Source of the DNA: Limnomonas spitsbergensis
Lineage: Eukaryota; Chlorophyta; Chlorophyceae; Chlamydomonadales
Direction: 5' to 3'
NCBI GenBank assembly: GCA_037349105.1
Contig: JAYJMM010000024.1
Span: 1,116,001-1,180,000, forward strand
Length of the DNA stretch: 64,000 nt
Shown: positions 35,401-46,500 of the stretch, piece by piece
Position numbering within the stretch: position 1 is the first letter of the stretch
Layout of the letters: each line of letters starts with the position of its first letter
Program-made: the position numbers and the translations under genes
The notes under the pieces: model-generated
Databases searched by the model: none
What the model was told of the DNA's origin: nothing
The model's input: the letters and a program-made list of their open reading frames with translations, nothing else

Positions 35401-38400
35401 TATGACTATCCTAGTAATCAGGTCAAGCAGAAATGCTTGTTGTTGCAGTAGGTGTAGCTGAATTGTGGCTTAAGTTCACTTACAGTTGCACATGTGTGAA
35501 CTCAATAGGGTGTAGCTGAATTGTACCTGAAGTACAATTGCAGTATCACTTGTGTGAACTCAATAGGATGTAGATGCAGTGTGGCTGAATTGCACTGACA
35601 GTATCACGTGTGTGAACTCAACAGGGTGAACAGCTGCCCCAGGAGGCTGTACGACAAGGCGATGCACAGGCTGATGCAGAAACCTGGCCAGCAGATTGTG
35701 GTCATGACACAGGTGTGGAACTGTGAGAGTGTGGGGAAATGTGTGGATGTGTGAACATGATTAGGGCAAACAGCTGTCACCGGAGGCTGTTTGACGAGGC
35801 GATGCACAGGCTGATGCAGAAGCCAGCAGATCGAGGTCATGACACAGGCGTGAAAATGGGTGGGGTATGTGTGAATGTGTGTGAAATCGCTACGTGGCCG
35901 GCAAGGCAAGGCACAGGCTGATGCTGAGTCCAGGCCAGCAGATGGATGTCATGACACGGGTGTGAATGGGTGTGAACTCCTTAGGTGGTCAGTATAGCAG
36001 TAGATCGCGGTCATGACTTCATGAGACACGTTTGGGATTGTTTGAGTGTTTGGCATTGTGTGACCTCTGAGAAGGTATGATGGTAACGGCGCAGATGACA
36101 CTAAACTGACTCCTTCATACCTTTCAGCTGTCCGGATAGCCCCACACTAACCTGACTCGTTCATACCTTGCAGCTGTCCTGACAGCCCTACACCAACTTG
36201 ACTCCTTTATACCTTTCAGCTGTCCTCACAGCCCCACTCTAACCTGACTCCTTCATACCTTATGCGACCATCAGGTGTTGTCGGATGATGTCAACAGTGG
36301 CTATCAGCAGTTTCAGAACCTGCAGGTGGGAACAAAAGCTTGACACAAAGTACTGCAATCTAGATGCGGTTACTGCCTTCCAAATCCAGATCCTGTCGTT
36401 ACTGCCATCGAGATCCAGATCCTGTGCTTACTGCCATTGAGATCCAGGTCCTGTGGTTGCTGCCATCGAGATCTAGAATCTACAGATGGGAGAGCTGAGT
36501 TTATTTGGTCGTGGCTACCTTAAGATCCAGAACCTGGAGATGGGCTAGATAGAAAGAAAGAAAGAAAGCAACACCCTTGGGGGGCGTGAGAGATAAGGAA
36601 ACAGCGCAGCCTGGGCTGGGTTAAGCTGAGTTCCTGCCAGTGCTCACCTGGGATCTCCATCCATACCCAACGGTTGAGGGATCGAACCCGCATGCCCAAA
36701 GGTTGAGGGATCAAACCTGCATACCCAAAGGTTGAGGGATCGAACCCGCATACCCAAAAGGTTGAAGGATCGAACCCGCATACCCAAAGGTTGAGGGATT
36801 GAACCCGCATACCCAAAAGGGTGAGGGATGGAACCCGCATACCCAAAGGTTGAGGGATCGAACCCGCATACCCAAAGGGTGAGGGATCGAACCCGCATAC
36901 CCAAAAGGGTGAGGGATCGAACCCGCATACCCAAAGGTTGAAGGATCGAACCCGCATACCCAAAAGGTTGAGGGATCGAACCCGCATTCCCAAAGGTTGA
37001 GGGATCGAACCCGCATACCCAAAGGTTGAGGGATCGAACCCGCATACCCAAAGGTTGAGGGATCGAACCCGCATACCCAAAGGGTGAGGGATCGAACCCG
37101 CATACCCAAAAGGTTGAGGGATCGAACCCGCGTACCCAAAGGTTGAGGGATCGAACCCGCATACCCAAAAGGGTGAGGGATCGAACCCGCATACCCAAAG
37201 GTTGAGGGATCGAACCCGCATACCCAAAGGTTGAGGGATCGAACCCGCATACCCAAAAGGTTGAGGGATCGAACCCGCGTACCCAAAGGGTGAGGGATCG
37301 AACCCGCATACCCAAAGGTTGAGGGATCGAACCCGCGTATTCAAAGGTTGAGGGATCGAACCCGCATACCCAAAGGTTGAGGGATCAAACCCGCATACCC
37401 AAAGGTTCAGGGATCAAACCCGCATACCCAAAAGGTTGAGGGATCGAACCCGCATACCCAAAGGTTGAGGGATCGAACCCGCATACCCAAAGGTTGAGGG
37501 ATCGAACCCGCAATACAATCCTCTCGTTCCCCCTGCCTCGATCGCTGGGTTCTATGTTCCTGCACCCCTGACATAGTCTGAGATTGGCATGGCGGCACCA
37601 TGGTCATGGCTGTGCATGGTAGCTGGAATTGAGCTTAGTCTTTCCCCACCAGCCCCATGCGGCCGAGTGTTCAGCAGGGCCCAGCGGGTATCCACTGTTG
37701 TTAACCTGAGATATCAATACCCTACCTATGGTTTGGTGAATTTGTCTTTATTATTTAATCCTTTCAGGTGGTGTGTGTGATTGGCACCGAAGAGCTGAAC
37801 CTGGAAACACACCTGGGAACTCAACCCCTAATATCGCGTTTTAAATTTCATTTGTTTGATTATTTAATATTTCAAGCTGGTGCGTGTGAATGGGACCGAA
37901 ATGCTGGACCTGGCGGCGCACCTGAGTTCGCGGCCCCCAACTTACATATGTGGTAATTCATGTTGGATTGTTCAATATTTTCAGGTGGTGCGTGTCAACG
38001 GGACTGACGTGCTCAACTTGGCGCATCTGGGTCAGCTGGTTTCGGAGCCTCACGGAGACAGCAACAGCAGCGGCAAGGGCAGCGGATTTGTGAGTGATAG
38101 TTCTAAGGTTCTAACACTGTGTGGTATTTAAATAATATATTGTAGGCGCGCTTTGGCATGATGACAGAAATTTAAACATTCAGAGGTGGGGAGAAAGAGG
38201 CACAGCAGCAGCAACAGCAGCGGCAGGGGCAGCGGAGTTGTGAGTGCTGGTTGCTACACTGTGTGGTATCTAAGGAATATGTTGATGGATCTGGATCATG
38301 CCTTCTCTGGAAATTCGTATATATCTATAAACGCAGTTTGACAGCCGGGCGTATTTTACCTGAACCCTCAACTTTCGTCAGGTCCGGTTTGAGCTTGAGG

Positions 38401-38534
38401 ACGAGCGCATCATGGTGGTGGATCTGGATCTGGCTCGCGACGCTGCTGCTGCCATCGCGGACCGGTATCGCATCCCTTCGCTGATGTCCGCCGACATTGC
38501 AGCAGCGGCGGTGGCCACACCTGACTCCAACTGA
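23333..38534 (+). CDS. Deg/HtrA-family serine protease with PDZ domain(s)
   Basis: Fifteen exons: 23333-24067, 25278-25318, 25644-25783, 27339-27477, 30295-30428, 31244-31316, 31851-31918, 32559-32686, 33567-33710, 34727-34835, 35196-35250, 35625-35712, 36275-36325, 37985-38089, 38382-38534. All junctions are GT-AG; 2163 bases give 720 codons. Residues 1-245 are a Ser/Ala/Pro-rich leader, perhaps a targeting region. The trypsin-like domain has His284 (LTNAHVV), Asp315 (GHDCDLAIL) and Ser396 (INPGNSGGP), so the triad is intact. A PDZ region includes [20 protein letters not shown]. The C-terminal half ([20 protein letters not shown]) is like plant DEG2/DEG9 proteins. The family degrades or refolds damaged proteins. 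Compartment is not settled. The true exon 5 is the last of nine near-identical acceptor copies, so longer in-frame isoforms are possible. Confidence 0.88.
24068..25277 (+). repeat. Deg intron 1: echoes of exons 1 and 2 and two minisatellites
   Basis: A copy of the exon-1 end lies at about 24131-24235 (cccatatcaagggggacacc). Short repeats of cccatgttgaacaccccctg (24395-24505) and tcgcagctcaatcaagcccg (24535-24860) follow. Three copies of the exon-2 start with acceptors lie at about 24866-24905, 24988-25050 and 25134-25200 (caggtttattccttccactc), upstream of the true exon at 25278. Confidence 0.75.
25784..26740 (+). repeat. Donor-side echoes of Deg exon 3 (4-5 copies)
   Basis: Copies of cacggctctggaaccaaatt plus cagggcaggtg lie at about 25846-25900, 26034-26085, 26155-26210 and 26284-26330, with a worn one at 26692-26735. 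Each repeats [10 protein letters not shown] and most keep the GTGAGC-type donor. A single acceptor-side echo of exon 3 lies at about 25478-25530. Confidence 0.8.
26427..26625. mobile_element. Non-autonomous TIR element, tacggtacgg family
   Basis: Left end ggcacccggtacg and right end cttacttggtaaccctg are worn inverted repeats. The interior is rich in ggtacggtacgg. Same family as 46757-46931, in Deg intron 3. Confidence 0.55.
27030..27265 (+). repeat. Two acceptor-side echoes of Deg exon 4
   Basis: tatcagatgtgaaggccgtg at about 27029-27120 and gatcagatgtgcaggccatt at 27176-27262 repeat the acceptor and first 25-30 codons of the exon at 27339 ([20 protein letters not shown]). Both carry changes that damage the frame. 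Confidence 0.8.
27478..28050 (+). repeat. Donor-side echoes of Deg exon 4 (about 4)
   Basis: Blocks near 27555-27600, 27685-27725, 27730-27822 and 27895-27955 repeat gggcagcctgccagccttgc-like sequence and gtgattgggtgag, the end of exon 4 with its donor. Confidence 0.75.
28050..30294 (+). repeat. Deg exon-5 acceptor echo array: about 9 old and 8 perfect 120-bp units
   Basis: From 29335 to 30294 eight 120-bp units each contain gtatgtatcctcag, the acceptor, followed by the first 28 codons of exon 5 ([16 protein letters not shown] to HAAS) and a cctaacccgtcc spacer. The true exon starts at 30295. Older, more diverged units (CAGCTACCCCACTGGAGGGG) run from about 28050 to 29230. 120 is a multiple of 3 and the frame is open from 29108 to 30460, so upstream acceptors would add 40 residues per unit in frame. 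The unit at 29575 shares the SRVEV variant of the true exon; the others read SHGEV. Confidence 0.9.
30630..30722. repeat. 25-bp tandem repeat, 4 copies
   Basis: Unit atccgccctgtggtccagga plus tctag, in Deg intron 5. Confidence 0.85.
31140..31497 (+). repeat. Echoes on both sides of Deg exon 6
   Basis: Upstream copy at about 31141-31180 (gaacaggtggtccagctctt) repeats the acceptor. Downstream copy at about 31439-31495 (atggtggcgggcgctgcctt) repeats the exon end, with its donor altered to GTAGTA. Confidence 0.75.
31980..32510 (+). repeat. Acceptor-side echoes of Deg exon 8 (3 or more)
   Basis: Clear copies at 32333-32395 (caggttactgccctctgggt) and 32455-32505, and worn copies of gggcatgatgggacgcaatc type from 32030 to 32270. 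The true exon starts at 32559 ([12 protein letters not shown]). Confidence 0.75.
32995..33500 (+). repeat. Three acceptor-side echoes of Deg exon 9
   Basis: Copies at about 32999-33060, 33270-33332 and 33427-33498 repeat caggtgctccaaaaggg and the start of the PDZ exon at 33567. They are spaced by irregular ccctgaacccttgaccctga sequence. A donor-side echo (caacaaaatgaaggtgtg) lies at about 33795-33830. Confidence 0.75.
34130..34700 (+). repeat. Five or six acceptor-side echoes of Deg exon 10
   Basis: Units of about 90-100 bp repeat cagttgttgcgggacggaaa and ggagctggacattgaggtgg, matching the exon at 34727 ([14 protein letters not shown]). Three donor-side echoes of the same exon follow at about 34860-34890, 34965-35010 and 35092-35140. 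Confidence 0.75.
35485..35965 (+). repeat. Echoes around Deg exon 12
   Basis: Acceptor-side: gtgtgaactcaatagggtgt blocks at 35495-35620. Downstream: copies of most of the exon at about 35765-35850 and 35900-35960 (gaggcgatgcacaggctgat). Confidence 0.75.
36110..36270 (+). repeat. Acceptor-side echoes of Deg exon 13
   Basis: Four units with cctgactccttcatacctt and cagctgtcc-type sequence precede the exon at 36275. Worn donor-side copies (gatccagaacctggagatgg) run from about 36340 to 36545. Confidence 0.55.
36553..36635 (-). repeat. SINE-like dispersed element, inverted copy
   Basis: Starts with agaaagaaagaaagaaagc (the tail), then ggggggcgtgagag and aaggaaacagcgcagcctgg, the reverse complement of the 795-890 family. 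Confidence 0.65.
36658..37512 (-). repeat. 29-30-bp tandem array with a Pol III B-box in each unit
   Basis: About 29 units of ggttgagggatcgaacccgc plus atacccaaa. On the minus strand each contains GGTTCGATCCC, which fits the tRNA T-arm/B-box consensus. No matching A-box or tRNA fold is present. The array lies in Deg intron 13. Confidence 0.85.
37760..37935 (+). repeat. Two acceptor-side echoes of Deg exon 14
   Basis: At about 37762-37820 and 37873-37930. They read [16 protein letters not shown] and [16 protein letters not shown], against [15 protein letters not shown] at the true exon (37985). One donor-side echo (agcagcggcaggggcagcgg) lies at about 38205-38250. Confidence 0.85.
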
Positions 38535-40540
38535 CCGATCTAATATCTAGGATTTAGTGCGAAGGTAGTAGCTTTTAGGCTGATTTGGCTTCACTTGAAT
38601 CGATTCGTCCGGTACCGCGTATCCGCGCTGATGTCAGCGGACATTGTGGCTATTGCTGTGGCCACTCTTGAATCAAGCTGACAGATCTACGATCTTGGAT
38701 GTAGGATCTACCGGTATGGATCTGCTTCTAGGCTGTTGTGGCCGCATGTGCATTGGGCTGACCAGTGCCGCATCCCTGCACTTTTTTCAGTCGACATTGC
38801 GGCTGCAGCCATGGCCATGCCTGACTCCAACTAGCAGAGCTAAGATCTTAGATTTAGGATGTTTTGATTTGCCTCCTAGGCTGCTGTGGCCAGGCCGAAC
38901 TTGAATCGAATCAACTGGTACTACATGCCTGCGCTGATATCAGCCGACCACGGCTGTGGCCACGCTTGAATCACACTAGCGGATCTAAGATCTTTGGATG
39001 TAGGATTTACGGATCTGCTTCCTAGGCTGATGTGACAGCACATGAATCATTAACCAGCACGTCTGGTTAGAAAATGGCCAATACGGAGTTAAACACACAG
39101 TACGGTACTGTTAAACGGTGCAGGATTTGGGCTCAAACGGTCGTACTGGGTAACCCTGGTTGAGATCTCGTACTATAGCAACTCGATGAACTTGGGTACA
39201 ATTACGCTGCAGCAGAATCACTGAGTAGGGTGCACGTTGAGCGGGAGATCACCCATTGAACGAAACCCATCAGTCATGGGAGTGAGCGTGAAAATATAAA
39301 ATCAGAAATAACATAGTATTCTTGAATTACAATATGAACACCACATACTGGTACAACTCATGTAGCACCGGCAAACTAAATTTTCCCTAAGCATACAACA
39401 CCAGTTTGAGTTGAACTTGTTATCAACCCGCAATATACGTAACCGAGACAATCTACGTAACCGAAACTAACATACAATATGATGTGCAGATTCAAGTGGA
39501 CTCCATCTGCCATCAAAGAAGAGTGAGGCTATCCTTCCAAAAACAGAGGACATTTTCAAAGGCATAGGTTGACAGTGGTCCCTATGAATTTCCATGCAGG
39601 GTAATCCGGTACGGAATACGGAACGGTCAAACGGTTTCGGTACGGGTACGGTACGATACGCACATAATGGGCTAGTAAGAAATGGACGATACGGTCAAAA
39701 GGTGCGGGACGGGACGGGAGTACTGGGTACCCATGTCTCCATGGTTGGAAGCTGCATGGATTATAGATGCATGCCTTACCTACCATCACTGCCAAGTTTT
39801 TTCAAACTCCAACCATCGTCGGCACAGCTGTTTGGCTTCACAAAGCAGTACTTCGTTTTTATGCTCGGCTTAATCCCGATGCGTACTTGGTCAGTACATT
39901 CCGTGGTTACGGTATTAAGCGCTTAAATTTTTATGAATTATCGCCACTGTCCACCTCCTTTGATCGGGCTGGGGATCTAAATACTTCCTTTTCCTTTGGG
40001 GGGCGTATTTTCCCTGCTCCTCCTTTCTTCCAATAAATTGTTCGTTCCTGTTCTCCTCTTAGCCAATACTTTCTCTTCCTCCCGACCACACAGGTGGGCC
40101 CAGACTCCCCGAGGTGTAACGTCATTGGCTTGGATGTTATATTATACACGTGATTTGTTAGGCATGACAAGGGAAATACTAGATAACTTCAAATCATCAT
40201 TCAACTGCAACATGGATCTGAATCATATGTATCTATATAGAGCTCACAGTATCGTGCATCTTAGTCTACAAGAACCATGATCAATCAACAACGGCCAGTC
40301 CATCCGCCCATCCATACACTAATTCCGACATCAATATCACTTCATGTGCGCTTCGGTCATATCCTCGAGACGTGGCCGCCCCACAATGGATGCAACTGAA
40401 GCACCCACCCTGTTCCATTCTAGACAGTGCTTCACGAGAAGTTGAACCAGCCCTCACTCGTCTCAAACAGCTTAATCGGTTGTCCCTCAAGACGTGGCTG
40501 TCCCTCGATGGGTAGTTGCAACTGAAGCACCCACCCTGTT
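38535..40540. other. Convergent intergenic region with 3' exon echoes and TIR elements
   Basis: Copies of the Deg last exon beyond its stop lie at about 38590-38690, 38775-38840 and 38905-38970 (gctgatgtcagcggacattg). Partial tacggtacgg TIR elements lie at 39060-39158 and 39597-39733. An 89-codon plus-strand frame (39767-40036) has no recognised family. Two copies of the last kinase exon lie at 40300-40540. Confidence 0.6.
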
Positions 40541-43500
40541 CTAGATAGGGCTCTTCCAGAAGTTGTACCAGCCCTTACTCGTCTCAAATAACTCCTCCAC
40601 CTCCTCCAGACGCGGCTGTCCCTCGATAGCACCCTGATAACATTTACAGGCAAACACAGGAGCAGCTCAGAATCACATGAACACACTCCATCTACACAGC
40701 ATCATCATCTTCAGCTAAACATCATGTACTACATGTACATCTTCAGCTACACTTCATTTACATCGTCAGCCACACTTCCTAGTGGCTGACAGAGCATCAA
40801 ACTTTTTCGCAAAGACACCCGTGGACTTGAGCACGCCTCAGCTACACCTCAGCTACATCGTAAGCTACTCTTCGTCCACATTTTCAGATACACTTCATCT
40901 ATACCATGCACTTCCCTGGTTGCTGTACGAGCCCCTCAAGCTGCCGCGAAGGCAATCGTGGACTTAAGACGCGCTTCAGGTATATACCTCAGCTACATTT
41001 CCAGCTACTCGTCATCTACACGCACCTTCACGGTAGCTGTCAGAGATCCACATGCGGCGGTAAAGACGATGGTGGACTTGAGTGACTTAAGCTACACCTC
41101 AACTACATATTCAGTTTCTCTTCAATGACATTTTCAACCACACCTCAGCTAAATCACACACCTTCTAGTTAGCTGTCGTGAAGACAATTGTGTATTGCAG
41201 CGCACTTAAGCTACATTTAATCTACATCTGAAGGTACACTTAAGCTACCCCACGCACCTTCCTCGTAGCTGTCAGACCTCCACAAGCTGCTGCAAAGACA
41301 ATAGTTGACTTTAGCGCGTTCTTGTCTGCCATCAGAGCGTCCACTCCGCCAGCCTGAAGCAGCTTGTAGATAAAGCCAGCGGTGAACGCATCTCCGGAGC
41401 CAGTGGTATCGCTGGCATTGACCTGAATGGGTTTCAATGTAAGTTTTAAGTTGCGGTACATAGCGGCTTGTAGATGAAGCCGCCTGCGAATGCATCTCCG
41501 GAAAAGTGGTGTCACTGGCATTGACCTGGCGGTTGAACTGCTTCACGTTTCCGTGTACAACAGCTTGTGGATGAAGCCGGCCGTGAGCGCATCTCATGAG
41601 GCAGTGGTGTCGTTGGCATTGACCTGGATGTAGGCAATAAGGGTTTTGGGTAAGGGTGTGCAGGGTCAAGACTAAAGGGTAAACAGCTTGTAGATGAAGC
41701 CAGCCGGCAACGCATCAATCTCCCAAGCCAGGCTGAATACGTTTTAATTGTTTAGAGGTGTAGGTAGAAGGGTATAATAACTTGTAGATGAAGGTGTAAG
41801 GGTTCAGGTGTGAAGGGTTAAGGGTTTAGGTGCAAAGGGTATAACTCGTAGATGAAGGTTAAATGGTTCAGGTGTGAAGGGTTAAAGGTTAAGGTGCAAA
41901 GGGTATAACTCGTAGATGAAGGTTAAATGGTTCAGGTGTGAAGGGTTAAGGGTTAAGGTGCAAAGGGTATAACTTGTAGATGAAGGTTAAATGGTTCATG
42001 TGTGAAGGGTTAAGGGTTTAGGTGCAAAGGGTATAACTTGTAGATGAAGGTCTAAGGGTTCAGGTGTGAAGGGTTAAGGGTTAAGGTGCAAAGGGTATAA
42101 CTTGTAGATGAAGGTTTAAGGGTTCAGGTGTGAAGGGTTAAGGGTTTAGGTGCAAAGGGTATAACTCGTAGATGAAGGTTTAAGGGTTCATGTGTGAAGG
42201 GTTAAGGGTTTAGGTGCAAAGGGTATAACTCGTAGATGAAGGTTTAAGGGTTCAGGTGTGAAGGGTTAAGGGTTTAGGTGCAAAGGGTATAACTCGTAGA
42301 TGAAGGTTTAAGGGTTCATGTGTGAAGGGTTAAGGGTTTAGGTGCAAAGGGTATAACTCGTAGATGAAGGTTTAAGGGTTCAGGTGTGAAGGGTTAAGGG
42401 TTAAGGTGCAAAGGGTATAACTTGTAGATGAAGGTTTAAGGGTTCAGGTGTGAAGGGTTAAGGGTTTAGGTGCAAAGGGTATAACTCGTAGATGAAGGTT
42501 TAAGGGTTCATGTGTGAAGGGTTAAGGGTTTAGGTGCAAAGGGTATAACTCGTAGATGAAGGTTTAAGGGTTCAGGTGTGAAGGGTTAAGGGTTTAGGTG
42601 CAAAGGGTATAACTCGTAGATGAAGGGTGAAGGTGTGAAGGCATCACCCGAGCCAGTGGTGTCGCTGGCATTGACCTGAATACGTTTCAATGTAAGTATT
42701 AAGTTGGAGGGCATAACTTGTAGGTGAAGGGTTGAGGGTTGAGGTGTGGATGCATCTCCTGAGCCAGCGGCGACGCTGGCATTGACCTGGATGCATCAGC
42801 AGCATACCTAGGCTGAGTACTAAACCCATGTATTCCACAATCCTACCCTCAACTAACACGGCTTGTTTTCCAGCTTCACATATTTACCTTGAAGGCCGGC
42901 AAAAATCCGGCAAAAATCCAGACCTTGAACCTGATTCAGAGCTTTTTTCCATCTACTAAGCCATCATCAGGAGGCCGCCCAGCGGCCGTCAGAGGCCCGA
43001 TTTGGACCAGACCTGGACCAGCCTAAGACTGAGAGCAGCATGGCTGGCCACAAATGAGGACTCAGGCCAGAGGGCGAAGTGTAGCTGACATGTAGCTGTG
43101 CCACGGGAAAAAAACAGTCTGCCCCGCCTGGGTGTTAAAACATGCGTGCCATTATGCTTCCCAAAGTTTACGTTCAAACATTGTGTGCTGTCAAGTTACT
43201 CTTAACTACCTTGAAGGCCGGCACAAATCCAGTATGTCTTGCCCTAGAGTGCGCCCCAGTATCAGCAGCGGCTTGCCCGGCCCCAGGGTCAAAACCATGC
43301 GTCCCATAATGCTTCCAAAACTTAAACCAAAACATTTTGCTGTCAAATTAACGGCACTTTTACCTTTGAGGCTGGCACAAACTAATTATGTCACGACCTG
43401 GATCCTACCCCAGTACCAGCGGCAGCCTGCCCCCCCTGGGTGTCAAATCCATGTGTGCCATCCTGCTTCCCTCAGCTATGACTGCACTTCATTCGCATTA

Positions 43501-46500
43501 CAACTTAATCTCTTAACTACCTTAAAGGCTGGCACAAATCCAGTATGTCTAGATCTGGAGTCTGCTCCAGGAGCCCCAGCGGCAGCCTGCCCAGCCTGGG
43601 TGTCGAAACAGAAGGCTGAGCCCTCCTCCCCAGCAGTTATCAGCACACCAGACGCACTAGGAAAGCGGTCAGCAACCTGCAGGAGGGGGGGGGGTGAGAG
43701 GGGAAGGGGCGATGGAACTAAGCGGAGTAGCATCGGTGTGCAAAGCCTGGGTGCCGAAGCAGCAAGCTGCCCCGCCTTGGTGTTGAAACATAAGGTGGAG
43801 CCCTTGTCACCAGCAGTCATGAGCACTCCCGATGCACTAGGGAAGCGGTCAGCTACCTGCAGGAGGGGGAGGGGAGGTGGAGAAGGGGCAAGGGATGAGA
43901 TAGAAGGACAGACAAATATGACCTGAAGTCCTCCCATGGGTTGATGAGGGCGGTGGCCGATGTGGTTTCGAGGGGCCAGTGTTACATTCGTTTTTTGTTT
44001 ATTGAAACCCACTATTTAATTACATTTCATTATTTAAAACCATGATTTAAACCCATTAAATTCAATATTTAATTTACTAATCATAACTCACCGAGCAAGG
44101 GTTGATGAGGGCGGTGGCCAATGTGGTTCCGAGGAGCCAGTGCTACATACCGTAGAACCACTTTAGCTCCGCTCGTAATTAAATAATTATTGGGGTGCGC
44201 GGACATGGCTGCGCGCTAATATTAATTCAAAAATTGCCGCTGCGCGACGTGTCAGTCAGGTGCCCAATCAATTATTTTGGGGGTGCGCGGTATGAATTAA
44301 AAACAGCACTTTTTACAAAATTTTGCGCGCTAGCGCGCGACTGTTTGATTCGACATCCGTTCAGGCATCCTTGTCAAGTGTGCCCAAATAGCCCTGCATG
44401 GTAACACTACTGATGACTCAGATGAGCACACATTGGCTGACAGTGCTGAACATCGACAGGATTCGAACTGCAGACCTCAGGGTGGACTGCTAGGTTACGT
44501 AGTACCACTGAGCCCCCCGGGCCCAATTAGCCACACTTTCCCTGAGGCTAGGAATCGGCGGAGGAGGGGGATGACTACTACGGTATGCGGGTCCTGCAAA
44601 CATCAAACGAAGTTGTAACAGAGCTTGACTGTACTGGCTGAAAGTGCTGCGCGGACGAAAATTTTAATTATTTCCAGTGATGCGCGATGTTTAATTAAAT
44701 TTCGTGCTGCGCGGCGTTAAATTAAATTAAAATTTCGTCGCTGCGCGACCGTTTTTTAAATTCTTTTTGGGGTGCGCGGCCGAAAATTAAATTCTTTTTT
44801 TTTGGGGTGCGCGGAGCTTAAGTGGTTTTACGGTATTCTATTTGTTTATTGAAAACCACGATTTACTTATATTTCATTATTTAAACCCATTATTTAAATC
44901 CATTATTTAATTTACTAATTATAACTCACCGAGCAAGGGTTGATGAGGACGGTGGCCAATGTGGTTATGAGGAGCCAGTGCTACATTCTTTTATTTGTTT
45001 ATTGGAACCCATGATTTAATTAGATTTCGTTATATAAACCCATTATTTAAATCCATAATTTAATTAACTAATTACAACTCACCGAGCAAGGGTTGATGAG
45101 GGCGGTGGCCAATGTGGTCCCGAAGGAGTAAGTGCTAAATTGTTTCATTTTACTATGTAAACCCATTATTTGATTGTATTTAATTATTTAATCAAACCCA
45201 TTCTTTAAAGCTGATACCCAATTTAATTATTTGCTTATTTAAACTCACCGAGCAAGGGTTGATGAGGGCAGTGGCCAACGAGGTCCCGAGGAGCCAGTCC
45301 AAATCAGAGTCGCTCAGTTTGATCAGGTCCGCCTGGGAGTGGCAGTAGCAGCAGATGGATTAAGTATGGATTAAGTATGGATTAAGTATGGATTAAGTAT
45401 GGAATGGCGAGGTACGGCAAGATGCCGCACAGGTTTTTCTAGCAGATTTGCTCAGCAGATAGATAGCTGATTCGCTACCAGGTTTTTTCCAGAGTAAGGG
45501 ATCAGGTAGGGAAGGGGTGAAATATGCTGAGAGGCAGGGTGCACTGCCCTCCAGAACCACCAGAATCTCCTGGATCTTCTGGATCTTCTGGCTCTATGCA
45601 CATCTGCCCTGAGCTGGAAAAGCACTCCTCCATGCCCTCAGCATTCCACCCTATGATCTGACATGATAGGTGGGCACTCTAATCATGCTCTTCTCAGATC
45701 TAAGCGGATTTGAATCCACCTCCCACATCTCAGAGGCACACAAACCCTCAGTTCCCACCTTGGTCATAAAGTCTGCGATGAGTGCTCGCGCCTCCGTCTG
45801 GTCCTCGCTCCAGAACACAGGCCGCCAGTTGACGTCAATTAAAACCTGCCTCCAGGGAAAGAGAGGAGTTAGGAGGGGGGTGATACGTTTGAATGGAGCG
45901 CTCTTAAGTTTGAGCAGGCGCGGACGTGGCTACGGCCCCAAGCTGCGCTGTTTCCTTAACCTCCATGCCCTAGTTGATAGGGCGTAGCCTTTCTTCTTGT
46001 TAAGGGCAGGAGCAGAAAAAAGTCGAAGATAGGAGCGTCTGGTCTTCGCTCCTGAAAACTGCCCGCCAGTTGACGTCAATTAAAACCAGGAATGTGTTCA
46101 GTCGGCTGGGGTGTGTGTGTGCTGGAGTGCTATAATGTAAACCAGGTAAAGGGTAAGGAAAATGTATATGATTGAGGGTGTTAGGTTCTCGCTCCAGAAC
46201 ACCAACCGCCACTTGACATCAACCAAAACCTGGCATACGTTAAATCGGGGGAAGGGAGGGGGGGTGCTGGAGCGCGATAATGTCCGGGCCATCCAGGGAA
46301 AGGCTGAGGGAAGAAAGAAAGAAAGCTACGCCCCGTGGGGGGCGTGAGAGCTGAGGAAACAGCGCAGCCTAAGGGAAATATCAAAGATTTCAGGATGCTG
46401 GGTTCTACAAAACTGGCCGCCAGTTGACGTCAATCAAAACCTGTTTCAATGGAGTGGAGAGGGCAAAGCTAGCTAGGGCGGTGACAACTGATAACGGAGT

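Larger units (their letters stand above)
43935..45130 (-). repeat. Four donor-side echoes of kinase exon 7
   Basis: caccgagcaagggttgatga and the following ggcggtggccaatgtggt occur at about 43936-43985 (truncated), 44087-44147, 44927-44988 and 45080-45125. They repeat the exon end (ATALINPCS), three with the GTGAGTT donor. The true exon ends at 45249. AT-rich ttgtttattgaaacccatgatt sequence is part of the unit. Confidence 0.8.
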
